From the NCBI GenBank assembly GCA_030015575.1, contig JASDDO010000001.1, forward strand, positions 321,255,595-321,319,594: a stretch of 64,000 nt of DNA, read 5' to 3'. Under the pieces are notes generated by a model. It ran no database searches and was not told the origin of the DNA. It saw only the letters and a list, made by a program, of their open reading frames with translations. The translations under genes were made by a program, and so were the position numbers. This document shows, in pieces, positions 23,634 through 34,034 of this stretch. Within the stretch, counting starts at the first letter, position 1. Every line of letters begins with the position of its first letter. Source of the stretch: Agapanthus africanus (lineage: Eukaryota > Streptophyta > Magnoliopsida > Asparagales > Amaryllidaceae).

Positions 23634-23936
23634 GCATAGCGGGACGGGACTAGCGCGGGTGTGAAATATAAGCAACATTTATTATATATCATATATATAA
23701 TAATAATCCATTCGTCTCAGATACTAAGTAATCATATTACAGAATATCAACAGCAGCAGAAGCACATATGAAAATAAAAAAGGATATCTAGGAGGTCTTT
23801 ATTTTGTATTTAGCCAGCAATAGAAAATACGGATTCCACGGTCGCGATGAATAGCCAAGTCTACACCCCTAGACCCCTACGAGAGCGGCAAGTGATCCTA
23901 CCAATTCTAGAGTTTAGGAGACCCGGTCTCGACTCC

Positions 23937-23952
23937 TCGAGATGGCCTCCCA
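23937..23952 (-). other. E4 leader hairpin TCTCG/CGAGA
   Basis: Homologue of 6735-6750 in E2; single copy here. Confidence 0.5.
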
Positions 23953-24218
23953 CTGAACCCTAGAACCCGATCACTTGTGCTCCCCTCCTTGGGTCTATCC
24001 TAATGCGGAAAAGTAAATAATATACAATAATGGTGATATCATCCTCAACCCGGAAGTGCCCCAAATAAAAGAATATTACATACAATTAATTTTTACATGA
24101 ATGAAAATTAAAAAACTCTCATCTCACATAGAACCCCCGGCTATTCAATCGCAACAATCCTGCACATCATATCTCAGCAACACATAATATCTTATATCAT
24201 CAAAGTAAGCAAGCATGC

Positions 24219-24262
24219 GTATCCCAATTGTCGTTGATGTATAACAACGAAGCCGGCGATAC
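24219..24262 (-). other. E4 leader loop-conserved hairpin (remodelled)
   Basis: Stems GTATC/GATAC and CGTTG/CAACG separated by an 8/8 internal loop, apex ATGTATAA. At the same leader position as the GCTATA-loop hairpin of the other elements, but with a changed apex. Confidence 0.45.
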
Positions 24263-24948
24263 ACCACATACTACGCTTACGGTCGCAGAAAAGAAAGTGA
24301 AAAACAACAATTGCAATCACAGAAATCAAGAAGATGTTCAACGTTTCGATCGAATCAACATACACCCACATCTTACCCCAAGAGCTCAACACTTGAGCAA
24401 AGTTATAAATACTCAAAAACGCGCCACAGTGTCTATGATCCAGCCGTAGAAGGAGTTAACCAACACCTCACCTATGACACCACAAAACTACGGCAAAGTG
24501 ATTGAGTCTTGTCAAAAACTATTTCTAATAACCGCAATCAAGAACGGCGTCGCATGAAGCTAGCCGGTGAGTATGGGTCGGTCCACAGGGATTTTGTGAA
24601 TCTCCTAATCGCGCTTACGAGTTAATTCCGAAAGGTGTTCGGATTGGTTATTAAATCTAAAAACCTAATTATTCTACCTAGGGCAATTAATTGAAAGTTA
24701 TAACTAGGGCAGATAAATAAAATCCATACTAGGGCAGGAAAATAAATTTAATCTAGGGCAGGAATTGAAATTATCTAGGGCAAGGAAATAAATAAATCTA
24801 CTTACTTTACAGATGGATCTCTCCAACCATTTATGCAGGGTTGTCAGATCTGAATTCATGAATTGAAAAGAAACACCGATGCTCTCCATAAAGAGATCTG
24901 AATTTATTATTTAAAAGGAGGCATAAGAATTTACAATGATTAGAGTTC

Positions 24949-24960
24949 CTATTTATAGAG
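24949..24960 (-). promoter_or_regulatory. TATA-like box in E5 LTR
   Basis: Minus strand reads CTCTATAAATAGG, a textbook plant TATA box, followed downstream by AATAAA-like sequence. The partner LTR (30220-30231) has the same, and E8 has CCTATAAATTG at the matching place. Probable core promoter of the element; inferred. Confidence 0.6.
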
Positions 24961-25081
24961 GATAAGAAACCCTAGGGTTACATTTGTTTCGCATGTCTGA
25001 AATTACAAAAATAGCCCTTAGGAAATATTTTCAGAGCCGCACCCAAATTATGTAAAAATTTCACGAAGCGTGGGCACCAGA

Positions 25082-25129
25082 AGGCCGCGGAACCGCGACA
25101 ATGGCAGGCTTGGGCCGCGGTTCCGCGGC
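25082..25129. repeat. GC-rich inverted repeat in E5 3' LTR
   Basis: GGCCGCGGAACCGCG and its complement GGGCCGCGGTTCCGCGGCC, spaced by about 15 bases. One arm has a G-to-A change relative to the partner LTR copy at 40584-40632. Confidence 0.85.
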
Positions 25130-25508
25130 CCTTTAGAGAGATCAACTTGTGAGCTTTTGTGGGCTGCTTCTTGTTGGCTTGGGCTTCTTATTTCTATATA
25201 TCTTTTTCCATTTGGGCTTCTAAGTTGGTTACAGATCTTCAGTGAACATTGTAGTGGACTTCTACCCGTTCGCTTTGAGTCGATGTCTTGAATCTTGCTT
25301 TTTGAATTGTTCCTTATGTAGGCTTGATCAAGATTCTCTGTTTGTCGGTCAAAGTCTCACTTTTACGTCGTCTTTACCTCGTTTTCACTGTTTCCTGTCC
25401 AAGAACCTGTAACCTGTAACATATAGCAGACATGCGTCAAAAGCACCCGTTTATTTATAAAAAGAATAAGAATGGGGAATATAATAATACAATATTATGG
25501 TGTGAACA

Positions 25509-25522
25509 AATACCCCCAAACT
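25509..25522 (-). other. E5 polypurine tract
   Basis: RNA strand AGTTTGGGGGTATT directly before the 3' LTR, identical in type to E8. Confidence 0.85.
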
Positions 25523-27214
25523 TATCTTTTGCTCGTCCTCGAGCAAACTTATTTTTTATTCTCTACAATCCTAACCACACTTTCGCAGGGAAACGCGATT
25601 GCACTGAGCTCGTGCAACAAGCCGTTAAACCTCTAGGTGTCCCTAGTAGGAGGAGTGTTGTCTCCTGAGGGTTTTCAGCGGATTACACCCACAAAATCCT
25701 ATCAATTCGGCCCATTGACTTTTGTTCTCCAATTAAGTTTTCCAATAAGGAATTCTATTATCTTATACTTGTAAATTATCCACCCATATTCTTCACACTT
25801 CCTCATCATCTAACTTAAGATTATATATGTTCTATAGACTTATTTAGCTTTCGGCATCTCCTAAGTTTTCCTTCTAGGGTTACATCTCCACTCATGAATT
25901 TCTATCAACTCTACTAAAGATACAAGTTCTATTCTTCATTTCTCTCTCTTATCTAAATTCCAATCACATACCCTTACGTGTGTGTATAGATCACCCCTAC
26001 ACTTGGAAATTCAAATCAAGCAATCATACCCTTGTCCGTTGTCCAAAGTACTTATTAGTAGGTGAATTTTTAATTGAATTTTGCTTACACATCCTTCATG
26101 CGACTGTTAATACTTCTTGAGGTACCAACAACTGATTACAAGATATGTTTGCACTTTAAAGCGTAATTCCTAGTCTTGCAACACCCAAAGCTTTTAGCAG
26201 TGACTCCCAAACCAGTTGGTTTAAGGCACTAGGTGATGAAGCACCCTCGCTAAATATTTTTCTATTTCTACAGCCTTAAGTAATCACAAAAACCAGTGTT
26301 CATTTTTTTCTTTTCTTTATTCACTCTTTTTTTCCTTTTATTTTCTTCGTACTAAGGACTTTAGACAAGAGCATTTCAAGGTCTTCTCTACTATTCCAAA
26401 TTTCAAGGTGCGTGATTGTGCAAATTGTAGGGTATACGTTTTCAGAATCTAGACTTAAGCTAGGAATTATTTTTCAAACTTATACTCTAATAAGAACATC
26501 AATACTCTTCCCTTGTTTCGACTTAGCCCAAGAAGTGAACCCAAAATTTTCCTATTTCTAAATAAACTACAAGGCATATACTTTCTACCGTTAAACTTTA
26601 AGGAATGTTAGTTTTAGGGTTTTTAATTCACTAAGTCTAAGATCTAGTTGTTCCTAGCCAGTTAACCTATTTGTCAAACTCAAGTCAATTAGCCAAAATT
26701 GAATACAATAATTTTTATAATTTTTGAAAATTTTCAATTTTTATGGGTTTTCAAATAAATATGCAAATGCAAAAATATGTACAAATGAATGCGAAGGAAG
26801 AAGACGTACCGAGCATACCCCCAAACTTGAACTTGACAGTGTCTTCACTGTCATGCTAAACCAAGAGGGTCAAAATACCAGCACTCCCCTGTTTATTTAT
26901 TTACATTTTTTTTTATTGTGTTGAAATTTTTTTATTTTTTATATTTTTTATAGAAAAAGAAAACAAAAAATATATATATATATATACGTATATACAACAA
27001 GGTTCCCCCCAAACTTAAGCTTGGCCTTACACAAGCCAAAGGTTTGCACCAACCATTCAAAAATCTTATCATGGTGAAGGTATAGTCGGTGCAAGAATGG
27101 GGTGGAGATGAAAGAAATGAGAAACACGCGAGACCGTGTGGAAAGAAGAATGGTAGAATATGGTCTCGGTGGGGGAGAAGAAGGGCGGAAAGGAGAAAGA
27201 AGGATCGCGCGTAC
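25523..27214 (-). other. E5 3' internal non-coding region with extra PPT-like tracts
   Basis: About 1.7 kb between the ORF stop and the PPT, AT-rich and without a credible gene. Two further AAGTTTGGGGG-type tracts lie at 26816-26828 and 27005-27016, and an (AT)n run at about 26970-26987. The same arrangement is found in E8, which shows it is ancestral. Confidence 0.7.
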
Positions 27215-28903
27215 TTAAGGGTGTAAATCGAGTGAATAAATTAGCGCAATATGTGATGACCGATGTGTTATAAGCGATTGCGCTAACCTATCCACCCGTC
27301 GGGAAATGGGGTCAAATCCCTCAAGATTCGCAAGAAAACATGGGTACGCCGAACTTGGTATAGGAGATGAAAGCGTAACGGTCATTTGTACGGTCGGGAC
27401 AATGGGAAAGACGAAAGGGAGTGAATTAGGGATAGTATCTTTCTCACCGTAGTAAACTGTTTCGAACTTGAAAGATTCCATTAATGGTTCGAAACTACTA
27501 TAATCAACCGAGTCTGATGGCTCATCTGAAAATGTAAAGGACTTAAACTCGGGCGGTGAGTCATCAACATCGTCCGAAAAAGTGAAACACTCGTAAGTGT
27601 TATCATCTGTGAGAACATTACCGGATTCAAAGGAAAATTTTTCAAGCTCACAGTCTTCAAGCGTGGTCGGAACGATGGAAAGGAAGGAGGGTGATATAAC
27701 ACTTAAAGGTTCAGGAGGATGAATTGGAAAATCAGACACATCAAACAAAAATGATTCAACCTCAATATTATCCTCAAAACTCTCCTCAATACTTTCCTTA
27801 TAATTCTCCTCAAAATTCAACTCATCTATGCCAGTATCATCAACATCAAGACGCATATGAGATTCGGGAGAAACATTTAATAACTCGGGATGATGATTTG
27901 AACATAAAATCTCAATTAAATCGACAGGTTCATCATCCGAAATATTCCCGGCGTCTATATCCTCAATCAAGTGAAAATTAATTTCTTTAGACACCTCATC
28001 AAAAGCATGGATATGTATCGATTTAGGTTCTAGAGTGGAGGTGTAAAGGTCGAAAGGATTAAGTGTGGTTTCACTCGAAAAGGGTTCTTCACAATTTGGC
28101 AAATCAAGCACTACAAAATCACACAACTCATTTTTATTTTCAACAGGTGAACTATTTAGGGCAATCGATGGAAAACAGGAGTTGTGGGCCTCAATTGGGT
28201 AAGGGTAGGTTTGATTTGAAAATCCTCTCTCATTCTCACTCTGTCCAACCGCCTCCTTATACATTAAAAAATTTTGAGCTAGCGGGAAACTAGCTACCGG
28301 TTCACTAGGTTGCATAAGGGCGGCCACGGACGCTTCCACATTCCTAGTCATTTTATTTGTTGCTGCAATATAAGCTTCCAACGACTCTTCCAAACTAGAC
28401 TTAGGTGGTGAGGGGGTTTCGGTGAAAGATTCGAAATTGGTTGGATATTTGAAACTCCCTAATGGCTGTGTAGAAACAGTGTCTAGTGAGGGTGGGAAGG
28501 TCGGGTAAGACTGGTAGGAAGTGGGTGGTTGGACAGGAGTAGGGTCAACATCTGGATAAAAAGGTGAATAGTCGTGTGGATCCCTAGAACTAGATGAGTG
28601 GAGAGGGGTGAAAGATCGACTGCGAGATTGAGCAATATGCTCAGCAATGGACATCGGCTTAGGAGTGACAGAAGGGCTTGAAAATGTGGTGTCAACGTAT
28701 GTAAGTGGTGAAGGTTGACTAGGTTGACACAAAGTGGGTTGAAAAGTCAAACTGTTCCTCCTAGACGCCTCTATTCGATCTTTCAAAGAAATTTTTGGCA
28801 AGGAGGGATCGTCTTTAAATTGACCGAACCAATTAACGTACGACACAAAATTAGGTTCGGGATACCAAAGTTCGGCAAGTGATTTATTATGTGGGGTACC
28901 CAT
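27215..28903 (-). CDS. E5 conserved ORF: acidic, Pro/Ser-rich protein of unknown function
   Basis: 562 codons from the conserved start (MGTPH, 28903; an in-frame Met at 28960 is not shared with E8). I do not recognise the family. Visible: N-terminal MGTPHNKSLAELWYPEPNF; a Pro/Ser/Thr-rich stretch (about residues 50-180); a predicted helix SLEESLEAYIAATNKMTRN; an Asp/Glu-rich middle; repeated FTFSD-type segments; and a C-terminal PISRRVDRLAQSL segment. No zinc knuckle, protease, RT, integrase, signal peptide or membrane segment seen. E8 carries the same ORF at roughly 85% protein identity with no frameshift. The helix faintly recalls Gag segments of Athila-like elements, so a highly diverged Gag-like protein is one possibility; this is a guess. 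Confidence 0.75.
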   Translation of the reverse strand: MGTPHNKSLAELWYPEPNFVSYVNWFGQFKDDPSLPKISLKDRIEASRRNSLTFQPTLCQPSQPSPLTYVDTTFSSPSVTPKPMSIAEHIAQSRSRSFTPLHSSSSRDPHDYSPFYPDVDPTPVQPPTSYQSYPTFPPSLDTVSTQPLGSFKYPTNFESFTETPSPPKSSLEESLEAYIAATNKMTRNVEASVAALMQPSEPVASFPLAQNFLMYKEAVGQSENERGFSNQTYPYPIEAHNSCFPSIALNSSPVENKNELCDFVVLDLPNCEEPFSSETTLNPFDLYTSTLEPKSIHIHAFDEVSKEINFHLIEDIDAGNISDDEPVDLIEILCSNHHPELLNVSPESHMRLDVDDTGIDELNFEENYKESIEESFEDNIEVESFLFDVSDFPIHPPEPLSVISPSFLSIVPTTLEDCELEKFSFESGNVLTDDNTYECFTFSDDVDDSPPEFKSFTFSDEPSDSVDYSSFEPLMESFKFETVYYGEKDTIPNSLPFVFPIVPTVQMTVTLSSPIPSSAYPCFLANLEGFDPISRRVDRLAQSLITHRSSHIALIYSLDLHP

Positions 28904-29746
28904 GTTGTAAGAAAGGGGAAAGAAAGAAAGTTTGTGGTGCAAGTATCTATTTGAGGCCAAAAATTTTGCAAGTTTCTAATAAAATTTGTCCTTTTTATTT
29001 TTATTCTTTTTCTCTTTATTTGGAAAAATTTTGTTGCAAAAAGATTTTAGAGAAAAAAGATATGCAACAACAAAATATTACTTGCAATCAGTTATTATTT
29101 TAAGCATATCACAAGAATCTTTATTTGGAAAAAATTGTTGCAAAAAGATATTCGAGAAAAGATATGCAACAACAAAATATTTCTTGCAATCAATTTAGTT
29201 TAAGCGAGGCCCAAAATTCCTGCACAAGATTGTTATATGGAAGGGGATATATTTTTAAAGTGCACAAAATCCTGCAGGCATTTTTCAGAAAATATATTTC
29301 AAAAATTACAGAGGATGAACCAGAGAGGCTTACAGAGCAAATTTCCTGCGCTGAAGACACTAGATAGCCACGGAATCGCGTTCGTAGGCGGCTTGGCGCG
29401 GCGGAAGCGCGGCGGCTGAAGCGGCGCAGATCCCGAGATCTCTCCAAAGCGCGGCGGAAAGGCGGCAAAAGGCAGTTTTTGCCGCGGATTCGCGGTCTAG
29501 TGGGCGGTTCACGTCTCAAGAATTTTTCTGTTGTTCTGTTTCTGAAATTCTCCTCTGTTCTGATCTTTTCTTTTCTGTTTTGCTTTCTGGAAATTTTCAG
29601 ATCCGAGTTTGTATATCCTGCAAAATTCAAACAACAAAGTATCCCTTCCAAAAATAACAAAGTATATATATTTTTATATTTTTTTGGATTTTTATGATTT
29701 TTTTATTAAGATTAACCCGAAATTGCAAAAAGGAAATGACACGCCG
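28904..29746 (-). other. E5 leader
   Basis: Non-coding stretch between PBS and ORF. Includes a GC-rich, repeat-prone part (29345-29505, with GCGGCGG and CGCGG words) and a 105-bp tandem duplication. Confidence 0.65.
29014..29195. repeat. Tandem duplication, period 105 bp, in E5 leader
   Basis: CTTTATTTGGAAAAA at 29014 recurs at 29119, each followed by similar GTTGCAAAAAGAT and ATGCAACAACAAAATAT sequence; the second copy is shorter. Confidence 0.85.
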
Positions 29747-29764
29747 TCCCCGGCAACGGCGCCA
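29747..29764 (-). other. E5 primer-binding site (tRNA-Asp)
   Basis: Minus strand TGGCGCCGTTGCCGGGGA, complementary over 18 bases to the 3' end of plant tRNA-Asp, the primer known for Athila-like elements. Two bases from the LTR end. Confidence 0.9.
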
Positions 29765-29766
29765 TT

Positions 29767-30335
29767 TGATTGAGTCTTGTCAAAAACTATTTCTAATAAC
29801 CGCAATCAAGAACGGCGTCGCATGAAGCTAGCCGGTGAGTACGGGTCGGTCCACAGGGATTTTTTGAATCTCCTAATCGCGCTTACGAGTTAATTCCGAA
29901 AGGTGTTCGGATTGGTTATTAAATCTAAAAACCTAATTATTCTACCTAGGGCAATTAATTGAAAGTTATAACTAGGGCAGATAAATAAAATCCATACTAG
30001 GGCAGGAAAATAAATTTAATCTAGGGCAGGAATTGAAATTATCTAGGGCAAGGAAATAAATAAATCTACTTACTTTACAGATGGATCTCTCCAACCATTT
30101 ATACAGGGTTGTCAGATCTGAATTCATGAATTGAAAAGAAACACCGATGCTCTCCATAAAGAGATCTGAATTTATTATTTAAAAAGAGGCATAAGAATTT
30201 ACAATGATTAGAGTTCCTATTTATAGAGGATAGGAAACCCTAGGGTTACATTTGTTTCGCATGTCTGACAAAAATAGCCCTTAGGAAATATTTTCAGAGC
30301 CGCACCCAAATTATGTAAAAATTTCACGAAGCGTG
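29767..30335 (-). repeat. E5 5' LTR, first piece
   Basis: 569 bp of the right LTR, interrupted by E6 after GCGTG (30331-30335). Continues at 40575. Confidence 0.93.
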
Positions 30336-32588
30336 TGTTGGAGATAGTTCCCTCAAAGTCAATTATTGGATCACAGGTACATGATTGCAATGATTGAGGG
30401 AGGACCTATCCCGGTAGGACAGTCTTACTCGAGATGATAGTACGCTATCTGGTTTACCTTTATCATCGTGTACTGTTTTAGGTGACCTGACACGTCGCTA
30501 TTACACGTTGATAGAGCCCGTAGGATTCTTTCTTGACCACCAGCAGTATGAGGGCGATCATATAAGTGGGAGCTGGGGGTCTATAAGCATATCCTTAAAT
30601 GGTCCCTAGTCGTGAGAGTTTCGAGATAGGGCATCGATTCTCCAGAGTAGACTAGTGTATACAGTCGAGACCCCGACGAGGGGCGGTGGCCGGTCTCACA
30701 AGCCATTGGTGTCAGTTAGATCACCTAAAATGTATACAGGTGCTCATTGGGTTATGAGTACACCGGACAGGACTCGCCGGGAACATGCTAGTTGGTCATA
30801 TACCAGACGTCAGATGGCAGTTCCCTGGTGACATGTGTACAGGTTAGTTCATCGACCTGGGGATCGTCATTTGTCTCGTGTGAGTTCCTACTGTACTTTG
30901 ATTACTACCCTACCACGCTCAAAGGAGACGTGCAAACAGGTTTTAGTTGGGTACAGTCCCGAGCCATATGGAGGCAGTGAGCGTATCTTCAGGGGTTCGT
31001 CTCTCTCGGTATTGGGGGTGAGGTCGCGCTGTGTCTTGGAGAGCCATTACACGAAGCCCTCGGCCGAGGCAGGAGATTTACTGGTAGGTATTCCAGTAGT
31101 ATCTCAGGGTGTTCTGGGCTACACTCCGACACGACTTGTACCGCTTTTGGGGGTCTGACTTTTACCAACCCCATAGGCCCGCCATGCGATGCTCATAGAC
31201 GAACGGACCAGACTGTACAAATATTGTCACTGACAGGCTCAGTAGGGTGTCAGGCTGAGTTCGCTCACAGACGTCCCTTTTGGTCAATACCTGGTAGCCC
31301 GTTACGTATTGGCTTATACCTCTGACGTGCTAGTGGTTAAATCCACAACCAAGGTGTTGATGAGTCTTTAGAGTCCCCCACATTTAGTTACTCAAGCTTT
31401 CGGGCGAAAAGCTGTAGAGGCCGTATGGAGATATGGCAAGGTCCGATCAGATACGTGCGGTATTGCACGGATCAGGATCGGACAGTTTGTACTACAGGCC
31501 GTATGGATATATGGCAGAGTTCGATCAGATACGTACGGTATTGCACGGATCAGGATCGAACGGATAATACTAGCCGGCTTTGGTTTAAGCCGGATCCTAG
31601 TATAGTACAGTGTAGATTTGTCTCATTGCATTTGTATTCCGGTTGGAATACAAATGCGGGTGTGTATGCACAGTATCGGGGTTTTCCTGTAATTTATTAC
31701 GGGACCAGTTTTCTGGAGTTGCCAGTTTGCTTTCCGTTTCGGCCGATTTCCTTTGTATCGTTCATTGGCCGAAGATTGGTGGAGGAGGGCTTATTTGCAT
31801 TGTTGCAAATGGGCATTTGTGGAGGGTGTTCTTTGCATATATTTGTATCATGATGGTTTCATGATGAAGCCCCATCCCTTGACCTTTCTTGAGTTCATGA
31901 TTGCTTGACTTTGTGAGCAATCATGGTTGTTGATGATGGTAGGTGGTTGAGTGTGGTTTTTGTTTTGGTGACCATGTTCTTTCATGATATCTTTTTGATT
32001 CCTCTCACTAGCATGATAGGGTTCTCCACTCATTTCTTTTGGTCTCACCCTCATTCTCACTCTCCCCTCACCAAGATGGCCGGCCAATTCCCTCATGGGG
32101 CTGTCCAAAATTTTGGATGTGGGATTTTTGGTTCATTTCATGTTGGAAAAATCCCACTACACCATCTCCAAAAGCTTATATCATACCTCCACCAATATGG
32201 CACCTCCTACAACCCCAAAGTGAGACACAAGTTCTACTATACATTCTACAGCAAATCTTGGGCACGTCGACTAGCCAGCTTCGTGCCCGAGTTGCCTCGG
32301 CATTGAGGTGGGAGCCCGTAAAAGATGTAGGCGATGTGGTGCACTTCCGGCGACGAGGTGGAGACAGGACATTCCGCGGGAGATCGGGACGACGACGAGA
32401 AGACCGGAGGACTCGGATCAGTCGGTATATCTCTATTCCCCATCTTGTAGTTAGCTAGGACTAGTTAATGGTTCGATCCGGGTGTTTAGTGCGCGGTGGT
32501 GCCGGTTTGCTAGTTTGCAAAATTAAAGTTTATCATCGCTTCCGCATTTGGCCTCGGGATGGAGGCCGGGCGCCGCCTTGCACTTACA
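30336..32588 (+). repeat. E6 5' LTR, 2253 bp
   Basis: TGTTGGAGATAG to CACTTACA. ORFs in it (such as 31425-31853) recur in the 3' LTR only because the LTRs are copies. Confidence 0.95.
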
Positions 32589-32589
32589 G

Positions 32590-32602
32590 TGGTATCAGAG
32601 CC
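32590..32602 (+). other. E6 primer-binding site (initiator tRNA-Met)
   Basis: TGGTATCAGAGCC, one base after the LTR. Confidence 0.95.
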
Positions 32603-32809
32603 TTGCCATTAACTTAGTCTAGCTTTGTTAAATGTGTTTACATTTCCGATCGACTAAAATTCCAAAACTCCGCGTTTCCTACACATCAGTTTTCTGTCGA
32701 AATTTTTGAAGTCCAAAAATTTTTCAGGTTGCATAAAATTGATGTACTGGAAGTTCTAAGAGATCTGTAGAAATTCGACACAGTGAGTCGACCATAGGAG
32801 CGCGGAACC

Positions 32810-32856
32810 GCGGCCAAACGCCCCTTTGGGCCGCGGTTCCGCCGCACTATAGTGTG
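32810..32856. repeat. GC-rich inverted repeat in E6 leader
   Basis: GCGCGGAACCGCGGCCAAA pairs with TTTGGGCCGCGGTTCCGC around a six-base loop, with small mismatches. Confidence 0.8.
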
Positions 32857-33056
32857 ATCACTGTATCCAATTTCTACAGTTCCCTTCTGGGATTATTTTA
32901 GGGGTTTTGGAATATTAATATTAGGCCCAGAATTTCTTGATATGCTACAGTAGTACTTGGGGCCCACTTGTTAAAATTTGATCGATCGGATATTTAAAAC
33001 ATATTAGTTCACAGTTTTTACATTATATCTGCGACCGTGAATGTCACTCGATCGGT

Positions 33057-33095
33057 AAATCCTGTCTAACTGCTATAGCCCGGTTAGACGGATTT
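33057..33095 (+). other. E6 leader loop-conserved hairpin
   Basis: AAATCCTGTCTAAC pairs with GTTAGACGGATTT (one bulge), loop TGCTATAGCCCG. The loop start TGCTATA is the same as in E2, whose stem is entirely different. Confidence 0.75.
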
Positions 33096-33334
33096 GCGAA
33101 CGTGATTTTCACGTTGATGTTCTGTGTATTGCTGTGATGTTGCGGATCGGTCGTAGGGGATAGCCTGGTTGCAATGCTAGTACAGTTTTGGTTGTATTAT
33201 GTACATTTGATATTGCGGGGCGAGCGTCCGACATGTGGACTGCCGTCACTGCCTGTTTGTATTATTATTTTGGGGCACGACCAGGTTGCGGTCGATGTAC
33301 CTGTTGTATGTATATTTTACTTTCTGTACTAGGA

Positions 33335-33595
33335 TTACCCCGCGGAGGGGTGCACGGATAGCCGGGTTCTAGAGGGCAACGGGCCCGCATCTCATGGCAT
33401 TGAGACGGAGGGGGCTTCACTCTAAAATTGGAGGGCTATTCGCCGCACTCGTAGGGGGTACAGGTTGACCCAGGAGGGGTGCCCAAGTTACCGGATTCCA
33501 TGAAGTGCTGGGTGGTCCATTCACGGAGCTGAAGGGGCTGCCTCGCTTCAGGTTTTGGCGGGTGACTTGCCGCGCCCGTAGGGGTCTAGGATTTC
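33335..33595 (+). other. E6 leader tandem hairpin domain, two copies
   Basis: Two related units of about 130 bp, each with a GGAGGGGTGC start, a small hairpin (TCTCA/TGAGA at 33390-33405; TTCA/TGAA at 33520-33533) and a CGTAGGGG end. E3 and E7 also have two units, E1, E2 and E4 one. Confidence 0.6.
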
Positions 33596-33744
33596 ATTGC
33601 ACAGGCTATCCACACGACCAGGGGAACGTCGGGTTTCAACGGCTCTGTGAAACCCGGGGATCCCAGATATCTGTATTGTTCTGTGATGCTGTACATTTCT
33701 GTGATGTTGCATTTTATCACGCCTTGAGCGAATATAATATATTG

Positions 33745-33763
33745 ATATATATATATATATATA
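33745..33763. repeat. (AT)n run in E6 leader
   Basis: Uninterrupted AT dinucleotides; a shorter form is at 49873 in E7. Confidence 0.9.
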
Positions 33764-33788
33764 CTAGTAGATGTTGTATATGTTTTGC

Positions 33789-33869
33789 ATCCGCGCTAGT
33801 CCAGTCCCCGCTCTGTCGTTAGTTAGCTAACCTAACGGGTAATGACGGGACCCAGTGGCGAATGCGGAT
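33789..33869 (+). other. E6 leader core structured block
   Basis: Three nested stems: ATCCGC/GCGGAT (33789-33794 with 33864-33869), GTCCC/GGGAC (33804-33808 with 33847-33851) and CGTTAG/CTAACG (33817-33822 with 33832-33837), the last with the partly palindromic loop TTAGCTAAC. The most conserved part of the leader. Candidate dimerisation or packaging signal by analogy with the DIS/PSI reported for BARE; inferred. Confidence 0.65.
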
Positions 33870-34034
33870 GGCATATACGTACATCAGTATATTTTCGTTC
33901 TTTGTGGTGTGATTAATTGATGGGACCGCGTTGATTCGGATCAATGCAAGTTAAAAACAAACCTAATCTGATGTTGTTGGAACACTTTTCAAAAAGCTGT
34001 TATTGCAAGGATGTTCACTTTTGTTTTGCATCGT

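Larger units (their letters stand above)
22641..24498 (-). other. E4 leader, pol-proximal part
   Basis: Non-coding and homologous to 6098-8225 of E2. The three-hairpin array and core hairpin are present; the duplicated two-hairpin unit is degenerate (about 23370-23480), with only an AAAAGGCCGAG trace. Interrupted at 24498 by E5. Confidence 0.75.
24499..25508 (-). repeat. E5 3' LTR, 1010 bp
   Basis: Complete. Contains a TATA-like box, a GC-rich inverted repeat and a second TATAAATA (25452-25459) near the LTR start. About 98.7% identical to the split partner by hand count. Confidence 0.93.

Noticed and set aside
29747..29764. A tRNA-Asp gene fragment
   Set aside because: Only the 18-base complement of the tRNA end, placed exactly at the LTR border; it is a primer-binding site.
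31425..31853. 142-codon ORF, repeated at 39405-39833, as a possible gene
   Set aside because: It lies inside the E6 LTRs and recurs only because the LTRs are copies; no start context, domain or conservation in the E7 LTR frame.
32039..32458. 139-codon ORF in the E6 LTR (also 40019-40438)
   Set aside because: LTR sequence; no recognisable domain, and the overlapping frames are equally open.
33057..33095. Hammerhead or other self-cleaving ribozyme (retrozyme)
   Set aside because: I saw no CUGAUGA/GAAA core near the hairpins or LTR ends; the scan was by eye and not exhaustive.
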